NCBI GenBank assembly: GCA_964017195.1
Contig: OZ024895.1
Coordinates: forward strand, 28,574,875 to 28,638,874
Source: Siderastrea radians
Taxonomy: Eukaryota; Cnidaria; Anthozoa; Scleractinia; Rhizangiidae
Direction of reading: 5' to 3'
Length of the DNA: 64,000 nt
How positions within the stretch are numbered: position 1 is the stretch's first letter; each line of letters opens with the position of its first letter. A program made the position numbers and the translations under genes. Below, in pieces: positions 25,013-36,611 of the stretch. The notes beneath the pieces were generated by a model. It searched no databases. It worked only from the letters and a program-made list of their open reading frames with translations, and was not told where the DNA came from.

Positions 25013-25187
25013 TTAACCCTTTCACTCCCAAGAGTGCCTAACATCAAAATTCAAGACGAATTCCAAATATCATTTTGTAAAATACTTAAATATAAATAGT
25101 ACCATGTGAAAGTACTGCTAAAAAGGTTTCATTTGAATGGTCACACCATAAGATTTCATCTACAGACTCTGGAAGTGAAAGGGTGAA
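25013..25187. mobile_element. TTAA-type MITE immediately upstream of mir-100
   Basis: Starts TTAA/CCCTTTCACTCCCAA and ends TGGAAGTGAAAGGG/TGAA. These are inverted ends with one mutated TTAA copy. The internal block ggtttcatttgaatggtcac is shared with a degraded relative at about 44735-44800 (gctttcatttgaaaggtcac, then atttcatccacagactc). It is non-coding and ends 50 bases before the miR-100 hairpin. Confidence 0.65.
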
Positions 25188-25236
25188 TAGGAAAGTCGCA
25201 AGTAAGAATGAGTTTCTCTAATGAAATCTAAAGCCG

Positions 25237-25314
25237 GCGGTTCACGTGTACCCGTAGATCCGAACTTGTGGGCATTTTCTCCACAGGTTCAGCTCTATGG
25301 TCCACGTGTTCTGC
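25237..25314 (+). ncRNA. mir-100: mir-100 microRNA precursor hairpin
   Basis: The 5' arm contains acccgtagatccgaacttgt (from 25250, mature about 25250-25271), the miR-100 sequence, which represses target mRNAs through Argonaute. The flanks fold as a precursor should. cacgtg at 25243-25248 pairs with cacgtg at 25303-25308. The mature arm then pairs with ccacaggttcagctctatgg (25281-25300) with a few bulges and closes on the loop gcattttct. Outer gcgg/ctgc pairs extend the stem beyond a TT/TT internal loop. The base before ACCCG is T, not the A of bilaterian miR-100. From memory, cnidarian miR-100 starts one base later than the bilaterian form, so this change would fall outside the mature RNA. 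It is not inside a protein gene. The promoter at 15.6 kb and the AATAAA at 26185 are candidate transcript limits. Confidence 0.93.
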
Positions 25315-25619
25315 GATTAAAAAAACACCTCCAACTTGTTTAAACAAAGATTTACTCGTTTAAGTATATTAATAGACCGTTAAGCAGGTATTTCTTTTAT
25401 ATTTAGAACACAACTGACGTGAATTCAGCCACCGTGAAGTAATGAAAACGCCATGCTAATGTATGGCATTGTGGCGACTTTTGTTCTTCTTAACGGGTGC
25501 AAAACTGATGAGTACTTCAAATACAAATGCACGTTGTGTGTCTACCAGGAGTGATTACCTACAACTGTGCATTTGTTAGTTCAAAAAATGGACAATGATT
25601 TAACCAGACAAAAACGTTT

Positions 25620-26030
25620 TTCATGTAGTTTATTCTCAGTTCAAAATAAATTCATAATGTTACGCTTTCTAGTAATTTTGGGGGTTGGATTGTTAAATAT
25701 AGAGCTGTGTAGTTTATTTTTGCTTCCAAATAAATTGATCGGCTGTAAACTGGGTTGCAGGGCTGTGTAGTTTATTTTCACTTCAAAATGAATTCAAAGT
25801 TGTAAGCTACCTAACTGTGTCGGGGTATGTTTATTAAATGTACAGCTGTGTAGTTTATTTTTACGTAAAAACAAATTCATAGTCTTAACCTATGTTAGTA
25901 GCAATTTCGGGGTTGGGTTATTAAATTTAAGGCAAAGCAGTTTATTTTTACTTCAAAATAAATTCATAGTCTTGAGCTATGTAGCAATTTCAATGGGGTG
26001 GAATAACAAATGCAGAGCTGTGATGGGATG
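25620..26030. repeat. Tandem array, about five copies of a roughly 85-bp AT-rich unit
   Basis: Each unit contains tagtttatttttacttcaaa followed by ataaattcata. These two halves are complementary (tttatttt/aaaataaa), so each unit can form a small hairpin. Units begin near 25626, 25710, 25768, 25851 and 25938. Other shared blocks are ttggggttgg-like and gagctgtgtag. It begins about 310 bases downstream of the mir-100 hairpin on the same side as its presumed transcript. Confidence 0.75.
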
Positions 26031-26184
26031 AAACGTTTATGAAACCTAAATATAGGTTTCACCATCTAAGCATTTGGAAGACCATGCCGTCTTCACCCTG
26101 GCAAAAGCCAGCTGGAGTTGCCTTTAAACTAATTCAGTATAAAGGATTGTTCTCAGTAATATGTCTTTGTATGACAAGCTCTTG

Positions 26185-26190
26185 AATAAA
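26185..26190 (+). terminator. Candidate poly(A) signal downstream of mir-100
   Basis: A canonical AATAAA in cttgaataaattttgaac is followed by T-rich sequence with tttgtttgcgtgttttc. It is the first AATAAA with a T/G-rich follow-on after the tandem array, so it could end a plus-strand primary miR-100 transcript. Many AATAAA strings occur by chance in DNA this AT-rich. Confidence 0.25.
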
Positions 26191-26199
26191 TTTTGAACT

Positions 26200-29130
26200 T
26201 TCATTTATTTTGTTTGCGTGTTTTCTCTGTTGTTATTAATGGGCTTATGTCTTCGCATATATATCTTCGCAAATATCCCTCAATCCAGTACATCCCTTTT
26301 CCAGGGTTTTGTGTCTGGTTTGTTTATCATAGCAATCACTTATGGAACATGCGACCATGGAGGCTGGCGTCAAAGGGGCATACTTGTAAACGACTGTCAT
26401 CTCGTATTCTAAGTTCAAAATTTTAAATTTTGGATCAAAAACCGTTCATACCACAAGAACGAGCACCTCACAAGTAGTACAGTGTGTAAATTTAACCTTT
26501 ATATTTGCCTAGATCCGACTGAGATAAAGGTTTTAATGGTGGAACGCAAATCTTGTCTAGCCTGTATCTAATAAATGCCACCGGCAAGCGAACGTTGTAA
26601 AGAGTTCGAAATTCAATGATCTTTAACTCGGCACCTATTTGACGCTCACATTTAAACGCCGGTTTTAATATTTTTAAGGGCTCATTCTTTAGAAGGTTTG
26701 AAAAACTACAACGTGGTCTATTTTTCGTTGTCTCCTCGCCAGGAGAGAAAGAAAAAAAAACCTAAATAGTTTTGGGGAGCGATCCAAGATGTTCAAACAG
26801 TTCAGTATTTCAGTAACCTTTTCTTCTCTGCACGTCTCTTTAGCTATTGTCTCATTTACAATTCAGTCTCGCGGAATGATTGTACAATGTATTGATCTTA
26901 AATCATTGGAGAATGCTATTTCATTAAAAAAAAAAAAAACTAAGGAAACGAGTAGGACTTGCTAAGCTTTGGGAATAGTCCTTTTCCCTCAAAAGGCTTC
27001 CAAGAAGAAGCGAAGCCTGTTCAGGATAGACAGAGGGGTTGCTCTCAAAGTCTTTTTGTTTCGCTATTTTTAGTTGTGAATGAAAATTAACCTGTTCTTT
27101 TGTATTTGTTTTCCCACGTTATATTGGTTTGTTTACTTTTGTCTCGTGACACAAGGGTTAACTATTTTGAATAATTCCTTAGCGGATGATTTGACGGCAT
27201 TTGATCATGACAGTAATCAACAGTAAACTCATTGCAAACACTTGCTTACAACACGCGGCGACAATATTGGATCGCCTGGGGGCAGTGTTATAAAAACATC
27301 GCCAGGACTCGACGTGGTCGTCGTTGCAGTAAAAATGCACCTTTTGTCATGCTTTTGACGGATGTTTGTTTCTATGATTTTCTTGCTCTTTGCCTGAAGA
27401 CAAAATTGGAATTATAACATTTGATTATATGACGCGCTCGGATTGGCTGACACAGATGTCATCACATATCATTCCCGTTGGCTTTATAGGAGAAACAGAA
27501 AAATAGCGGCTTTGTGATTTTAAAACAGAATGGTGGAAACCTGACCCTTCGGAGCTTGAGAGAATCGAAGTGTTTATGTAAACAGTACCTTCAGATTCTA
27601 CGGCTATGGCTCAAATGAACTTTCTAATTCTCCCCAACTCTTTCCGAATGTTTACACTAGGTTGTGTGAGGACACGCCAGTCACACGTGAGTCATTTTCC
27701 AGTTTCTTTAATCAAGTTTCTTTAATGCGGAGTCAGTGGCTGTGGCAAGGAAAATAAAAGAATAGGAAACGTTTGAAACAGCTATACAAATTTCCGTGAA
27801 AGTTGAAACTTCCGAAATTTGAAAGATATCTTGTATACAGGAAAGAGCTCTTGGATGGAGCAAAATTATCAGTTCACTGGAACTTTGTATCCGGCAAACA
27901 GACCTCTTTACGACTGTATGTAAAAATTGCTAATTTTTTAAAGCACTTAAACGTAAGTACTTAGAAGTATTCGCTAAATTTCCAATTTGTTCTAAAAGTG
28001 TCAGCAATCGTCAAACTTGAAATAGCTAAAAACTGTCCAAATCGCTAAAATTAGAAGTCGCCAAATCTTCAGGGGAAAAAATTAGTTGTCGTTAAAAACA
28101 GTACCCTCAAGGCGTATACAAAATATTTGTCTAAAATGTAGAAATTGTTGTTTCCTGCGGTGTTGATGGTATTTCTTTTTTGACCGAATGTCCAAATTTA
28201 GGAAAACTATGTAACGATTTATTGTAATCAGATTAGAAAAATAGATCAATATGCCATCTTTATCGATGTACTATTTTTAATCATTTATGGATTATCAAAA
28301 AAGGTCTGATTCTTTCTCAATTTAAATTCCATACATAGTTTTGGATTAGCCTTTTCAGGTGTTCACATTGGTCATGGTTCAAAACATTTTCCACCTCTTC
28401 AAATATTCAAGCATACTGTTTAATTTGTGAACTAAAAACTTCATTACTCTAGGTTACTTCATTGGAATCTCGGTTTCACCACAATATCGGTGATCTCTTA
28501 GATTTCGAAGTGAAACAATAAAACATTGCCAATTTGCCCCTGTGGACGCTTGAGTTTGCGCTATTTAAAGACCTTAAAACTATTTACGGCAAGTTAAGGT
28601 CAAGCTTCAGGTCAAGCTTTACTTGTAACGTATTGTCTCTGGGAAATCTACCCTGAAAAACGAACTGAGTGACCCATGACCCCAGCTTTACAGCTAGTGA
28701 ATCGTGGAAAATCTGTTTTAAAACGGTGGCGGTACCAGTTTCCATCAGTGAAGACAGAAGTCTGAAAATTTTTCGAAGAGTTTCAAGAAAATGGCGTCGA
28801 AAATGGTCCAAAATGGCGTCGGTTTAAACCCTCCGCCCGGGGGAGGGGGGGGGGGGCGAACGCTTTGATCTGAAATAGGGTATGAAATTTTTGCTGTTTT
28901 GTCCTGAAAAGAGGAAAGATCTAAGCATCATATTTCATTGTTGCGCTAGATAGTAACCTTATCCGTTATCTAGAGTCTAAAATATATATAAAAGACTGCA
29001 GATTTCGTCTGGAAATGCTGCGCTTGCAGCCCACATCGCAACCTCCCTTCTGGCCTCCACACAGGCTCATTGCTATTCTCGTATTTCTTAGCAACACTCG
29101 AGCGAAGAAAAAAACAAGCACTTAAGGCTC
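26200..29130. other. Intergenic, nothing recognised
   Basis: No protein motif, RNA gene or repeat with clear ends was seen. Homopolymer A and G tracts occur at 26925 and 28843. Confidence 0.45.
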
Positions 29131-29131
29131 A

Positions 29132-29298
29132 GGGCCCAGTTGCATAAAGCAACTTAAGATTGAGTGGGAGTTTCTATAACAACTTTTCTTGCACGCTATT
29201 GTAGATGAATCGGTCGAAGGTGGATTAAAGAGTATAGGAAACACACACAGTTGCAGAAATTCCCACTTAATCTCATGTAGCTTTATGCAACCGGGCCC
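29132..29298. mobile_element. MITE with GGGCCC-ended inverted repeats, 167 bp
   Basis: The left end gggcccagttgcataaag and the right end, read as its complement, gggcccggttgcataaag, match over 18 bases with one difference. Further inside, gattgagtgggagtttct pairs with the complement of agaaattcccacttaatc. It is non-coding. No convincing target duplication was found. Confidence 0.75.
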
Positions 29299-29467
29299 AG
29301 GGCTGGTACTGAATTCTGGTACTGAATTGGTACTGCAACAGTGGCATGAACTCTCGTGCCCGCCTAAGAGGGCCAGGCGCCTCTGGGGACGAGAATGTGG
29401 CATGAAAAAATTTCCAATTCTGGCAAAAATGTAAAGGGCTAAAAACTTTTATTGAACTGCATCGTTT

Positions 29468-29503
<36 letters not shown>
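29468..29503. repeat. (GT)n microsatellite
   Basis: About 17 uninterrupted gt units, followed by a T-rich tract. Confidence 0.95.
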
Positions 29504-29504
<1 letters not shown>

Positions 29505-30819
29505 TTTTCTGTTTTTTGTTTTTTTTTAATGCAAATCCTTATTGAAAGTAACAGAATTCAGATACAATTGGTAATAGTACATTACAAAACAATATTCATG
29601 TGTACAAATATTATAAATGCTAATACTAATAGAGGTTCATTTGTATAACTTCCACACACGCGCTACAAGACAAGCACAAAGGACACACACACAAAAAAAA
29701 CACACCCAAAACACAAAGGGTCGTAACTTTAACACATGATTTCAAAAGAGACATGTTAAATATGGGCTACGTGAATACGGGAAAGTAGAAAAAAATGAAC
29801 TAAGTAAAGCCTTCCATGTGAAATTTGAAGGTAATTCGTTGCTTGAATTCTTCAAAACTTATTTATTTTTTGTTTAGTTTTGATTTTGCAAATAACAAAG
29901 AGTAATTCAACTTTTTTAGCACCCTATCAAACCCTATTGTTTGGTGTGTATTGGGTAATACTGGTCTTTATTGGATGGCTCTTCATAGTTCAAGTGGCAG
30001 TCAAGAGCGATTGCGCCGCCATGTCAAAGGTCACGGTCTAGCCTGCAAAAGGAAATGCAGGCGTTTTCTTGGGGGGGGGGGGGGGAGTGCCATAATCTCG
30101 GGTAATGTGTAAATATAAAAGGTTTATAGACCTCGCCTCCAGCCTTAGTCCATCAACTACAGTAGCAAAACAAACACTCAAGCAAACAAACAAAACGTCA
30201 GTGTATGATTCTGAAGTCTTGAAATAAGAGTAAAAAAAATAAAAGGGAAACCATTTCTCTCTCTTGATCCTAGCTGCCACCCTATACAACAGAAGAAAAC
30301 AGAAGAAAACTCTAGACAACAGAAGAGAAAAGTAAACATGCCGAAATTTTGTGAGCGTCAAGCAATTGTGACCAGTCTATCCCTGAGCTTTAATATAGGA
30401 CGGATGATCGAGGAATACTAGTTTTAAACTTCTAAAACTTAAAAAGAGCGTGCCTATTTTCTTTGTTGTCCTTTACTCAGCCCTTTAGATGAACCACGGG
30501 GAAATGAAGGGAAACTTTGACGCAAGAATCTCGTCCTTCGACTCCGTTCCCAGGGTCTTCTCGGTTTTCAATATGGCGGCGGCATTTTGAAGCCGAGAAT
30601 CCCCATTCATTTGTACCAATGATGATGAAAATAATAATAAATTGGTAAACTAATTAATTAATTAACGACCGCACCCTAGCTCCTTTCTACTTTGGTTAGG
30701 GATGCTGTTGTGTTTCCAACACGCTGATAACCGTTATGTGTTTTGCATTTTCTCCGAAATTTATTATCAGCGGAGCTCCTTTGTGGCCGAAGGCCGCAGA
30801 GCGGAGCACCACGAGTAAG

Positions 30820-30960
30820 GAAATTTGGTACCTTTGTCAACTGAGTTTTTCGCTCTGGCGAAGGGCTAACGCTCGAAACGTCAGCTTTCAATCTCTTTAC
30901 GGTGGCCAATTTGTGTTTCACGTCCCCACCGACGCAGTACCACAGTTTCTTTAGAAACTA
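30820..30960 (+). mobile_element. Penelope-like element terminal fragment with hammerhead-like motif
   Basis: A short fragment around ctggcgaagggctaacgctc (30855) followed by gaaacgtcagc (30875-30885), then ctctttacggtggccaattt. This text recurs, from memory, at the ends of Penelope-like elements in marine invertebrates, where it includes a hammerhead ribozyme. The ggc/gctc helix II with a uaac loop, the GAAAC box, GTC, and a gct/agc helix I can all be placed. The conserved CUGANGA box here reads CTGGCGA, so a core adenine is replaced and activity is doubtful. No reverse-transcriptase sequence is adjacent. Confidence 0.5.
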
Positions 30961-31544
30961 ACCCCCTTGTAAAGAAAATTGGTACCTATCTATCCGAGAA
31001 ATTTTGGTTCTGACGTCAGTGTACGCCCACCCGTACAGACTCTTGGCGAGGGGGAGGGGAGGGGGAGAGAAGTCCCAAACAAACGTTTCTTGGCGGGAAA
31101 TCGCTCGGTGTTTTTGGTCGACCGGCGTTTTTCTTGACGGTAAATCGCATGACCACCGTCGCTTTTGCAAAAGAAGTTTCTTAATAAGCTTATATTTAAC
31201 GATTGTTCGACAGTGTTGAAAAAAAATATTTACTATCTATAAATGGAAAGCAAAAGTTCAAAACAATACTTAGTTGTCTTTTTGGTGAAAGGCGAAAAGT
31301 TCAAGTTACGAAATTTACGTTCGAGGACTTCATCTTTGTGGTGGGCACATCGCTTCAGTTTGCAGCATTTGTCTGCGGTCCTGACGCCAAATATAACAGA
31401 GCTAGTGCATTCTGGTTTTTTTCTGTCCATAACCATGGTTTTTGCGGCGGTCTGGCCCCTTTTTTCCAGGAAAAACACGCGGGGTGTTTAACGGTCGAGC
31501 TGCGATCGATAAACAGCTGGATAAGAATTAAAATTAGCACCTTC

Positions 31545-31605
31545 ACGAGCGTGGCCGAGTGGTCTGGAGCCAGCGGACCGGGCTTCAATTGCCGCTTGTC
31601 TATAC
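31545..31605 (+). repeat. tRNA-like SINE remnant
   Basis: tggccgagtgg (31552-31562) is a perfect Pol III A box of the tRNA-Leu/Ser type. The following gggcttcaattgccgc resembles a decayed B box. The spacing between them is too short for a tRNA gene, so this reads as an internally deleted tRNA-derived SINE. Confidence 0.35.
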
Positions 31606-31689
31606 ATTAGGGGATAAGACCTTTCTAATATTACATTGAGAGAAACATTACAAATTCAGCCTTAGGAAGAACAAACTTTTTGCTTTCGG

Positions 31690-31872
31690 ATTCTGGATTA
31701 GAAATGATGGAGTTAAACCCGAGAATTCGGAGAAAACCTTGGACGCAAAGAGAGAACTGAAAACACTGCCCAACACACATCATGTCGAGTCCAGGATCAA
31801 ACCCAGGCCACGTCGGTAGGAGTGGTCAGGAGTCGAGCCGGTTCTTAGCGCTGCGCCATCACCGCTGTTTCC
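31690..31872 (-). repeat. tRNA-derived SINE, minus strand
   Basis: Read on the minus strand it runs ggtgatggcgcagcgctaag (A-box-like tggcgcagcg, about 31850-31860), then gcctgggtttgatcctgg (B-box-like, 31790-31806). After these comes a non-tRNA body with gttttcagttctctctttg and gttttctccgaattctc. This layout matches a SINE type I recall from coral genomes. The A-to-B distance is longer than in a tRNA gene. Confidence 0.55.
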
Positions 31873-31879
31873 CCGAACA

Positions 31880-33845
31880 AGACCACATTCCTGTCGCAAC
31901 CACAGAAACCAGTTTTCGTAAAATCACCTTTAATTTCTCGACCAAATCTCGCTCTAGTAAAAAGCATTTGCATTTTACAATGATTCCTGAACTGTCATTT
32001 CGGAGAAAGAAATAGGCACGATTTCCGCCGCTCACTCGGGCCCGGCTTTCCTGCCCGCGGGTTCATTTCCCGAACAGCGGCTGGTAATCTAGCCTAAGAA
32101 CGAAAACAAAATCAGGTTTCGAGTAAAACACGAGGAATATTGTTTAACGAGTCTCTTCTCTTAGCTACCTGCCCCGATCAACCTGATTTGGTTTGTTCAC
32201 GTAACAGAATATCAAACTGACTTTTCATTAGACTCAACCAACAAGAGTTATTTTTCATATGATTTCTGGTTACTGTTCTCTAACATTCAAGTTTATGACA
32301 GAAATTCTAATCGAAATTCCAGGAGCTTTACAAACTTCTCGCCAAGTAGTCGGGCAAAAGTCGGAAACTATCGTTAAGTCTTTCAGCTAGAAAAAACGAA
32401 TCGGTTTACATAACGTGCGCCAGGCAGTCGGGCAAAAGTAGGAGATAATGAAAAAGTTGTTTTCCGTTCTATAAAATCGAACTGCTAGAGAACCATACCC
32501 AAAGCAAGGAAAACACCAAGAAAAACTAAAAATACCAAGACCAACAATAAACTTACTCTAAGGCGTATAAAAACCAGATCTAATGCAAATAAAAATATTC
32601 ATATCAAAAAACAATCATGCTGGTTTGAGTATTTTCCTTGCTATGCAACCCTGCGTAACTAAACGTTTACAATGAAAACTTTGCAATTTTCCAACACATT
32701 TTTGAATTAGAAAGGATTTACCTCACAAACAAAAATCACATCTTCTCTCTTTCAAGTGTGAATACAATCCACTCACTCGAAGCGAACACCTTTTTGAGGC
32801 AGGATTCTGTCCAAGCACAAAGAAAACACATCTTCACCCTGAGAAACTAGACGTATTTCGGAAAAGTTCAAAGATTTCATTGCGTTTTTCACAAGCTATT
32901 CAAAGGAGTTTTTTTTTTACTTTCTACGTAGCAAAAGCCAAACTCACTCTGTGTTTCTATAAATAAATATAGTGAATAGTTATAACACCAAAGCGTTGAA
33001 TAAGATTGAAAAACAAGCACACTAACACGCAGGAAACTCGCACGTGTGATATTCACGCCGGCAAATCTTTTCTTGTAAAGGTTATTCTTTCTTGGATAGC
33101 TTTGTGAAAGTAGGCACGTAACACGTGAATGGCCCTTAATTTCTTTCGATAAGAGTGAGTAAAAAACTAACCTGTGCACACCAGCCCACTTTCCTCAAGG
33201 AAAAAAAATAAGAGAAGAGAGTGGACGGCTGTACAAATGAACCTTAGAAAAACTTAGAGATTAAACAACACGTACACAAACACACGGAAAACTCTCACAA
33301 GTGGTATTCAAGCGTATGTATCTCTTATAGGAATACTATCTTTCTTAAAGAAAACTTCGTGAAAGAAGGCCGGCCACAGGTCAACAGCACTCAACGTCTT
33401 TGGATAAGAGTCAGAAAAAACGAACCTAAGAACTTGTCTCTATCGATCATAGAAAAATGACGATAAGTAAATGATTAACACTCAGACTCGGAGGAGAAAC
33501 GAAAAGACCCACAACTGCCGACAGCTGTTCGTCTTGAGAATTTTACAATATCATAGACGAGTCATGCCTAGTGTAAGCAGAAAAATAATCTCAAAACGAA
33601 AATCCCATTAACTTGTAAGCTAGTTGTGACTGATCGCCAGAAGCAGGAGAAACTAATTCTTGAGGGCAGGGATACGATACGTCTGCCCGCCAACGTCCAA
33701 CTTACGGCAGGTACATGGCATCTTTTCGCTTTGATAAGTTCGTAATTTTCCAGACTACTACTAAGATTAAAACGAGTTCTTGCATGTGTCATAAATCCTT
33801 CCTTTTGAGACCAATTACTTACACCCTGAAACTGTTATTTGGCCG
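31880..33845. other. Intergenic, nothing recognised
   Basis: No coding exon, RNA gene or bounded repeat was recognised. A short repeated phrase (cagtcgggcaaaagt, agtcgggcaaaagtcgga) occurs near 32345 and 32413. Confidence 0.45.
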
Positions 33846-33847
33846 AA

Positions 33848-33992
33848 GGTTGGTCACGTCGTTTATGGAGACTTGTCACGACAGGTAACTGGGCTTGTCA
33901 CCTAAGGTTGTGGAAACTGTCACGCCAGGTAAGGGTAGCACATTTGGTTGTCATGATCTGACAACCTGATCTGTTACGCACGGTAACGCCGT
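33848..33992. promoter_or_regulatory. Cluster of GTCAC/GTTAC motifs, possible factor-binding cluster
   Basis: Five related motifs occur in 145 bases: ggtcacgtcgt, tgtcacgacaggtaac (33874), tgtcacctaagg (33894), tgtcacgccaggtaagg (33919) and tgttacgcacggtaacg (33972). Several are partial dyads (gtcac...ggtaac, gttac...gtaac). The clustering suggests a regulatory element or a decayed tandem repeat. No gene start is adjacent. Confidence 0.3.
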
Positions 33993-34009
33993 TCGTTATG
34001 CGAGTTGTC

Positions 34010-35242
34010 TGGCCCGTTTACATTATTTTACATGATTTTGTCGAATACATAATCGAGTAAGTTAGAAATGGAAGAAACATACAAAAGTGCAAATTGGAAC
34101 GGATAGCCAAAATTTTAGCACACTATCTGTGACTGACAAGTGTTAGCCTACATGGACAGCAGATGCTTGAGTAATTATGGGTGACGATGGCGAGGGCGAG
34201 CTCTTCACGAGTGCCCTGAATAACATGAAAGGATGTTTGACACAGTGATTTTCAACTTTGAAAGTCGTAACAAAAGACAAGGCAAAAGTCCACAAAATAC
34301 GTGACCACACCCAATTGGGCAACTTTATCACTCTTATGTGTAGAATAGTCTTACTATAATTAATTAAACATCTATAACAATATAAATTCCACAGCGCTTA
34401 CTTATACTGTTTCTCTGCTGTATACAATCACTAAGTTCTAGGAACATAATTTTCCTACTATGCAAGTTAAAAAGAAATGAAACCGTATTATGTACATCCA
34501 CCATAAAATCACTCTACAACCTTCTCAATTGTTACAACTATACACTCAGTCAACTCAATAAATAACACAGTGAGTACTCCATGTACGTTACCACTATGTG
34601 TCCAGGCCCATATCAATTTGTGTCGGACGCCAAATTGAATTTTGCCGAAGTTTTCCGATGAAGTCTCGAGCCTCTTGCTCGGAGGAAGCCGTGGGAAGGT
34701 TCGGCGCCGATCAACATCCAAGGTGGCGTCCAAACACAAAGTCAATATTGTGGCGTTTCCGCTGTCAAATAACTTACATCAAAGTAACGGAGTACATGAC
34801 CTTCGGTTTAAATACCCCGGGAAAACCAAAATAGAACCAGCAGAAATTCTAACAAGCCCACTTCTAAAAGACCTTTTAAGAAACACTTATATACATTAAA
34901 CTTTGCAAAAGAGTCCAAGGGAACCTTACTAAATCCCAAATTAGTTACCTACAAGACTGAAATGTGATTGATTTTCTTACTGTTTATTCGTAAACACAAC
35001 TTAACTTTAGTAATTTTCAAGAAAGCTACGCAATATAACACAGTGTCCCTAATGACTGAGCAAACAGTCTACATTCGCCAGACGGTAGTCGGCCCAGTCT
35101 ATCAGACATCCAACAAATATGACATTAAATTAGTTTTGGTCTATGCAATGTCACTACAGTAACTTCATGCTATCACAAAAACTGCGATACTTTAGCGCAC
35201 TTCTCCAAATAACAACAATTTTACAAGTCCACTCAAGAATAA
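34010..35242. other. Intergenic, nothing recognised
   Basis: No protein family could be recognised in the two overlapping frames around 34510-34900. No bounded repeat was found. Confidence 0.4.
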
Positions 35243-35454
35243 TTAACCCTTTAAGCCCTAATCGTGACGAAAACGAAATTTCTCTTTACATCATCGTTGC
35301 TAGTTCAAACATTCAAGTGATGAGAATTAAGGAAACAATCGCCAAGGATGAGATGTGTGGATATTTAGACAAATTCTCCTTACCAGTTCCATCCGAAATG
35401 TATTGACAACAGTAAGGAGAATATGCATTTTCATATCAGGGTTTAAAGGGTTAA
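35243..35454. mobile_element. TTAA-flanked MITE (piggyBac-like), copy 2
   Basis: Starts TTAACCCTTTAAGCCC and ends GGGTTTAAAGGGTTAA, so the TTAA duplication is intact on both sides. Internally it shares blocks with the copy at 627-857: tgatgagaattaa versus tcatgagaataaa, ctccttaccagttcc versus ctccttactagttcc, and agtaaggagaatatgcattt versus agcaaggagattatgcattt. It is non-coding. Confidence 0.8.
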
Positions 35455-36189
35455 CAACAGTTATTCCACAAGCGTGCATTGGATACGAGGTGATAACTAA
35501 CGAGTTGGATATCCAACAAAGGAATGGGAATAGAGTAATTGATTTATTAAATTCTCAACTTCACTAATCGCTGCTGTTTCCCGAAGACAGCTAGGAAATC
35601 AATCATCAAGGTATGTCTTACTGACGGAAGCAATATGTTTCTCGGACCCTCGATGAAAGGAGTTGAATGTACGACATTTTTTCAGAGCGGGTTCCTCATA
35701 GATTATTGCTATAAAATGGCAAATTGTATATAAATTATGAGCTTTAACGAAAGCCCTCTTAACGGGCCACTGAAACTTTACATTTAGATTGCGCAAGTTT
35801 TCAGGAAATCGTGCATCAAAAAAGTCGGGTAGGTATCACGTCACTCGATAAGATGAAGTAGAGACTAAATTTCGAGGTGACTGTATCTTTCTTATCATCA
35901 ACTTTCACTGATAATATATCACTGTGACATTATTTTGGAAAATGCAGAAACTTTTCCAGAATGTCCAGCCAATCAAACAAAGGTGAAATCTATCGGCTCA
36001 TGGCTACGATAAACTCTCTGCTTTCCAAGTTACCTACGTTTTGTATTTGCACTGTTGTGCATTTTGTATCGCCCCACTGTTGTGCGTTTTGTATCTAGGT
36101 TGGATACGCGCTTATGTTTTGTATTTAATTACTTTAGTTACTTTAATTACTTTGTGTCACCAATCAGCACACATGCTAAAGTTTCTTGA

Positions 36190-36611
36190 CACATTAACAA
36201 AGTTATTTATTTATTATTATTTGTTTTCTGAAGCGATTCGCTGCAATGTCATTAAGTAATTTCTGGAAATCCCTTTAAAGAAAGCACTAATAAAATTAGA
36301 CTACAGCTGTTACATATTTAAGAATTCTTCCACAAATTAGAGTTGAATGGAGGTCATAGCCAATAAACTATGGATGAGATTGACTGGGAAAAGTGAAAGA
36401 AATAACAGGAGGAAAAGGGGACTTACCAATGAATCGCATTATATAATAATGCATAATCTTTGTCATATTCAGAACCTAAGTTTGTCTAGTTATTCAGTGA
36501 ATACAGGGTCTGGGTGTGGCATTGGAATATTCTTAGAGAAGGGGTATCCTGTGCAATAACTGCACAGCATACCAAACACTAACTGTGGAGATGGCTGTTA
36601 CTGCACCTAGC
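36190..36611 (-). other. 3' UTR of capicua with AATAAA signals
   Basis: This is non-coding DNA after the CIC stop codon. On the minus strand, overlapping AATAAA signals lie at 36206-36211 and 36210-36215. The transcript end is therefore expected about 36185-36195. Confidence 0.5.

Noticed and set aside
31203..31610. An open frame of 135 codons on the plus strand.
   Set aside because: Three frames are open over the same bases, the composition is unlike the real exons, no family is recognisable, and its end overlaps a tRNA-like SINE remnant.
34610..34745. Minus-strand tttggcgtccgacac resembles the primer-binding region of an LTR retrotransposon.
   Set aside because: No direct terminal repeats, no gag/pol text nearby, and no CA end before the site.
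34509..34899. Opposed open frames with some basic composition.
   Set aside because: Neither strand gives recognisable protein text, and frames on both strands over the same bases argue for chance.
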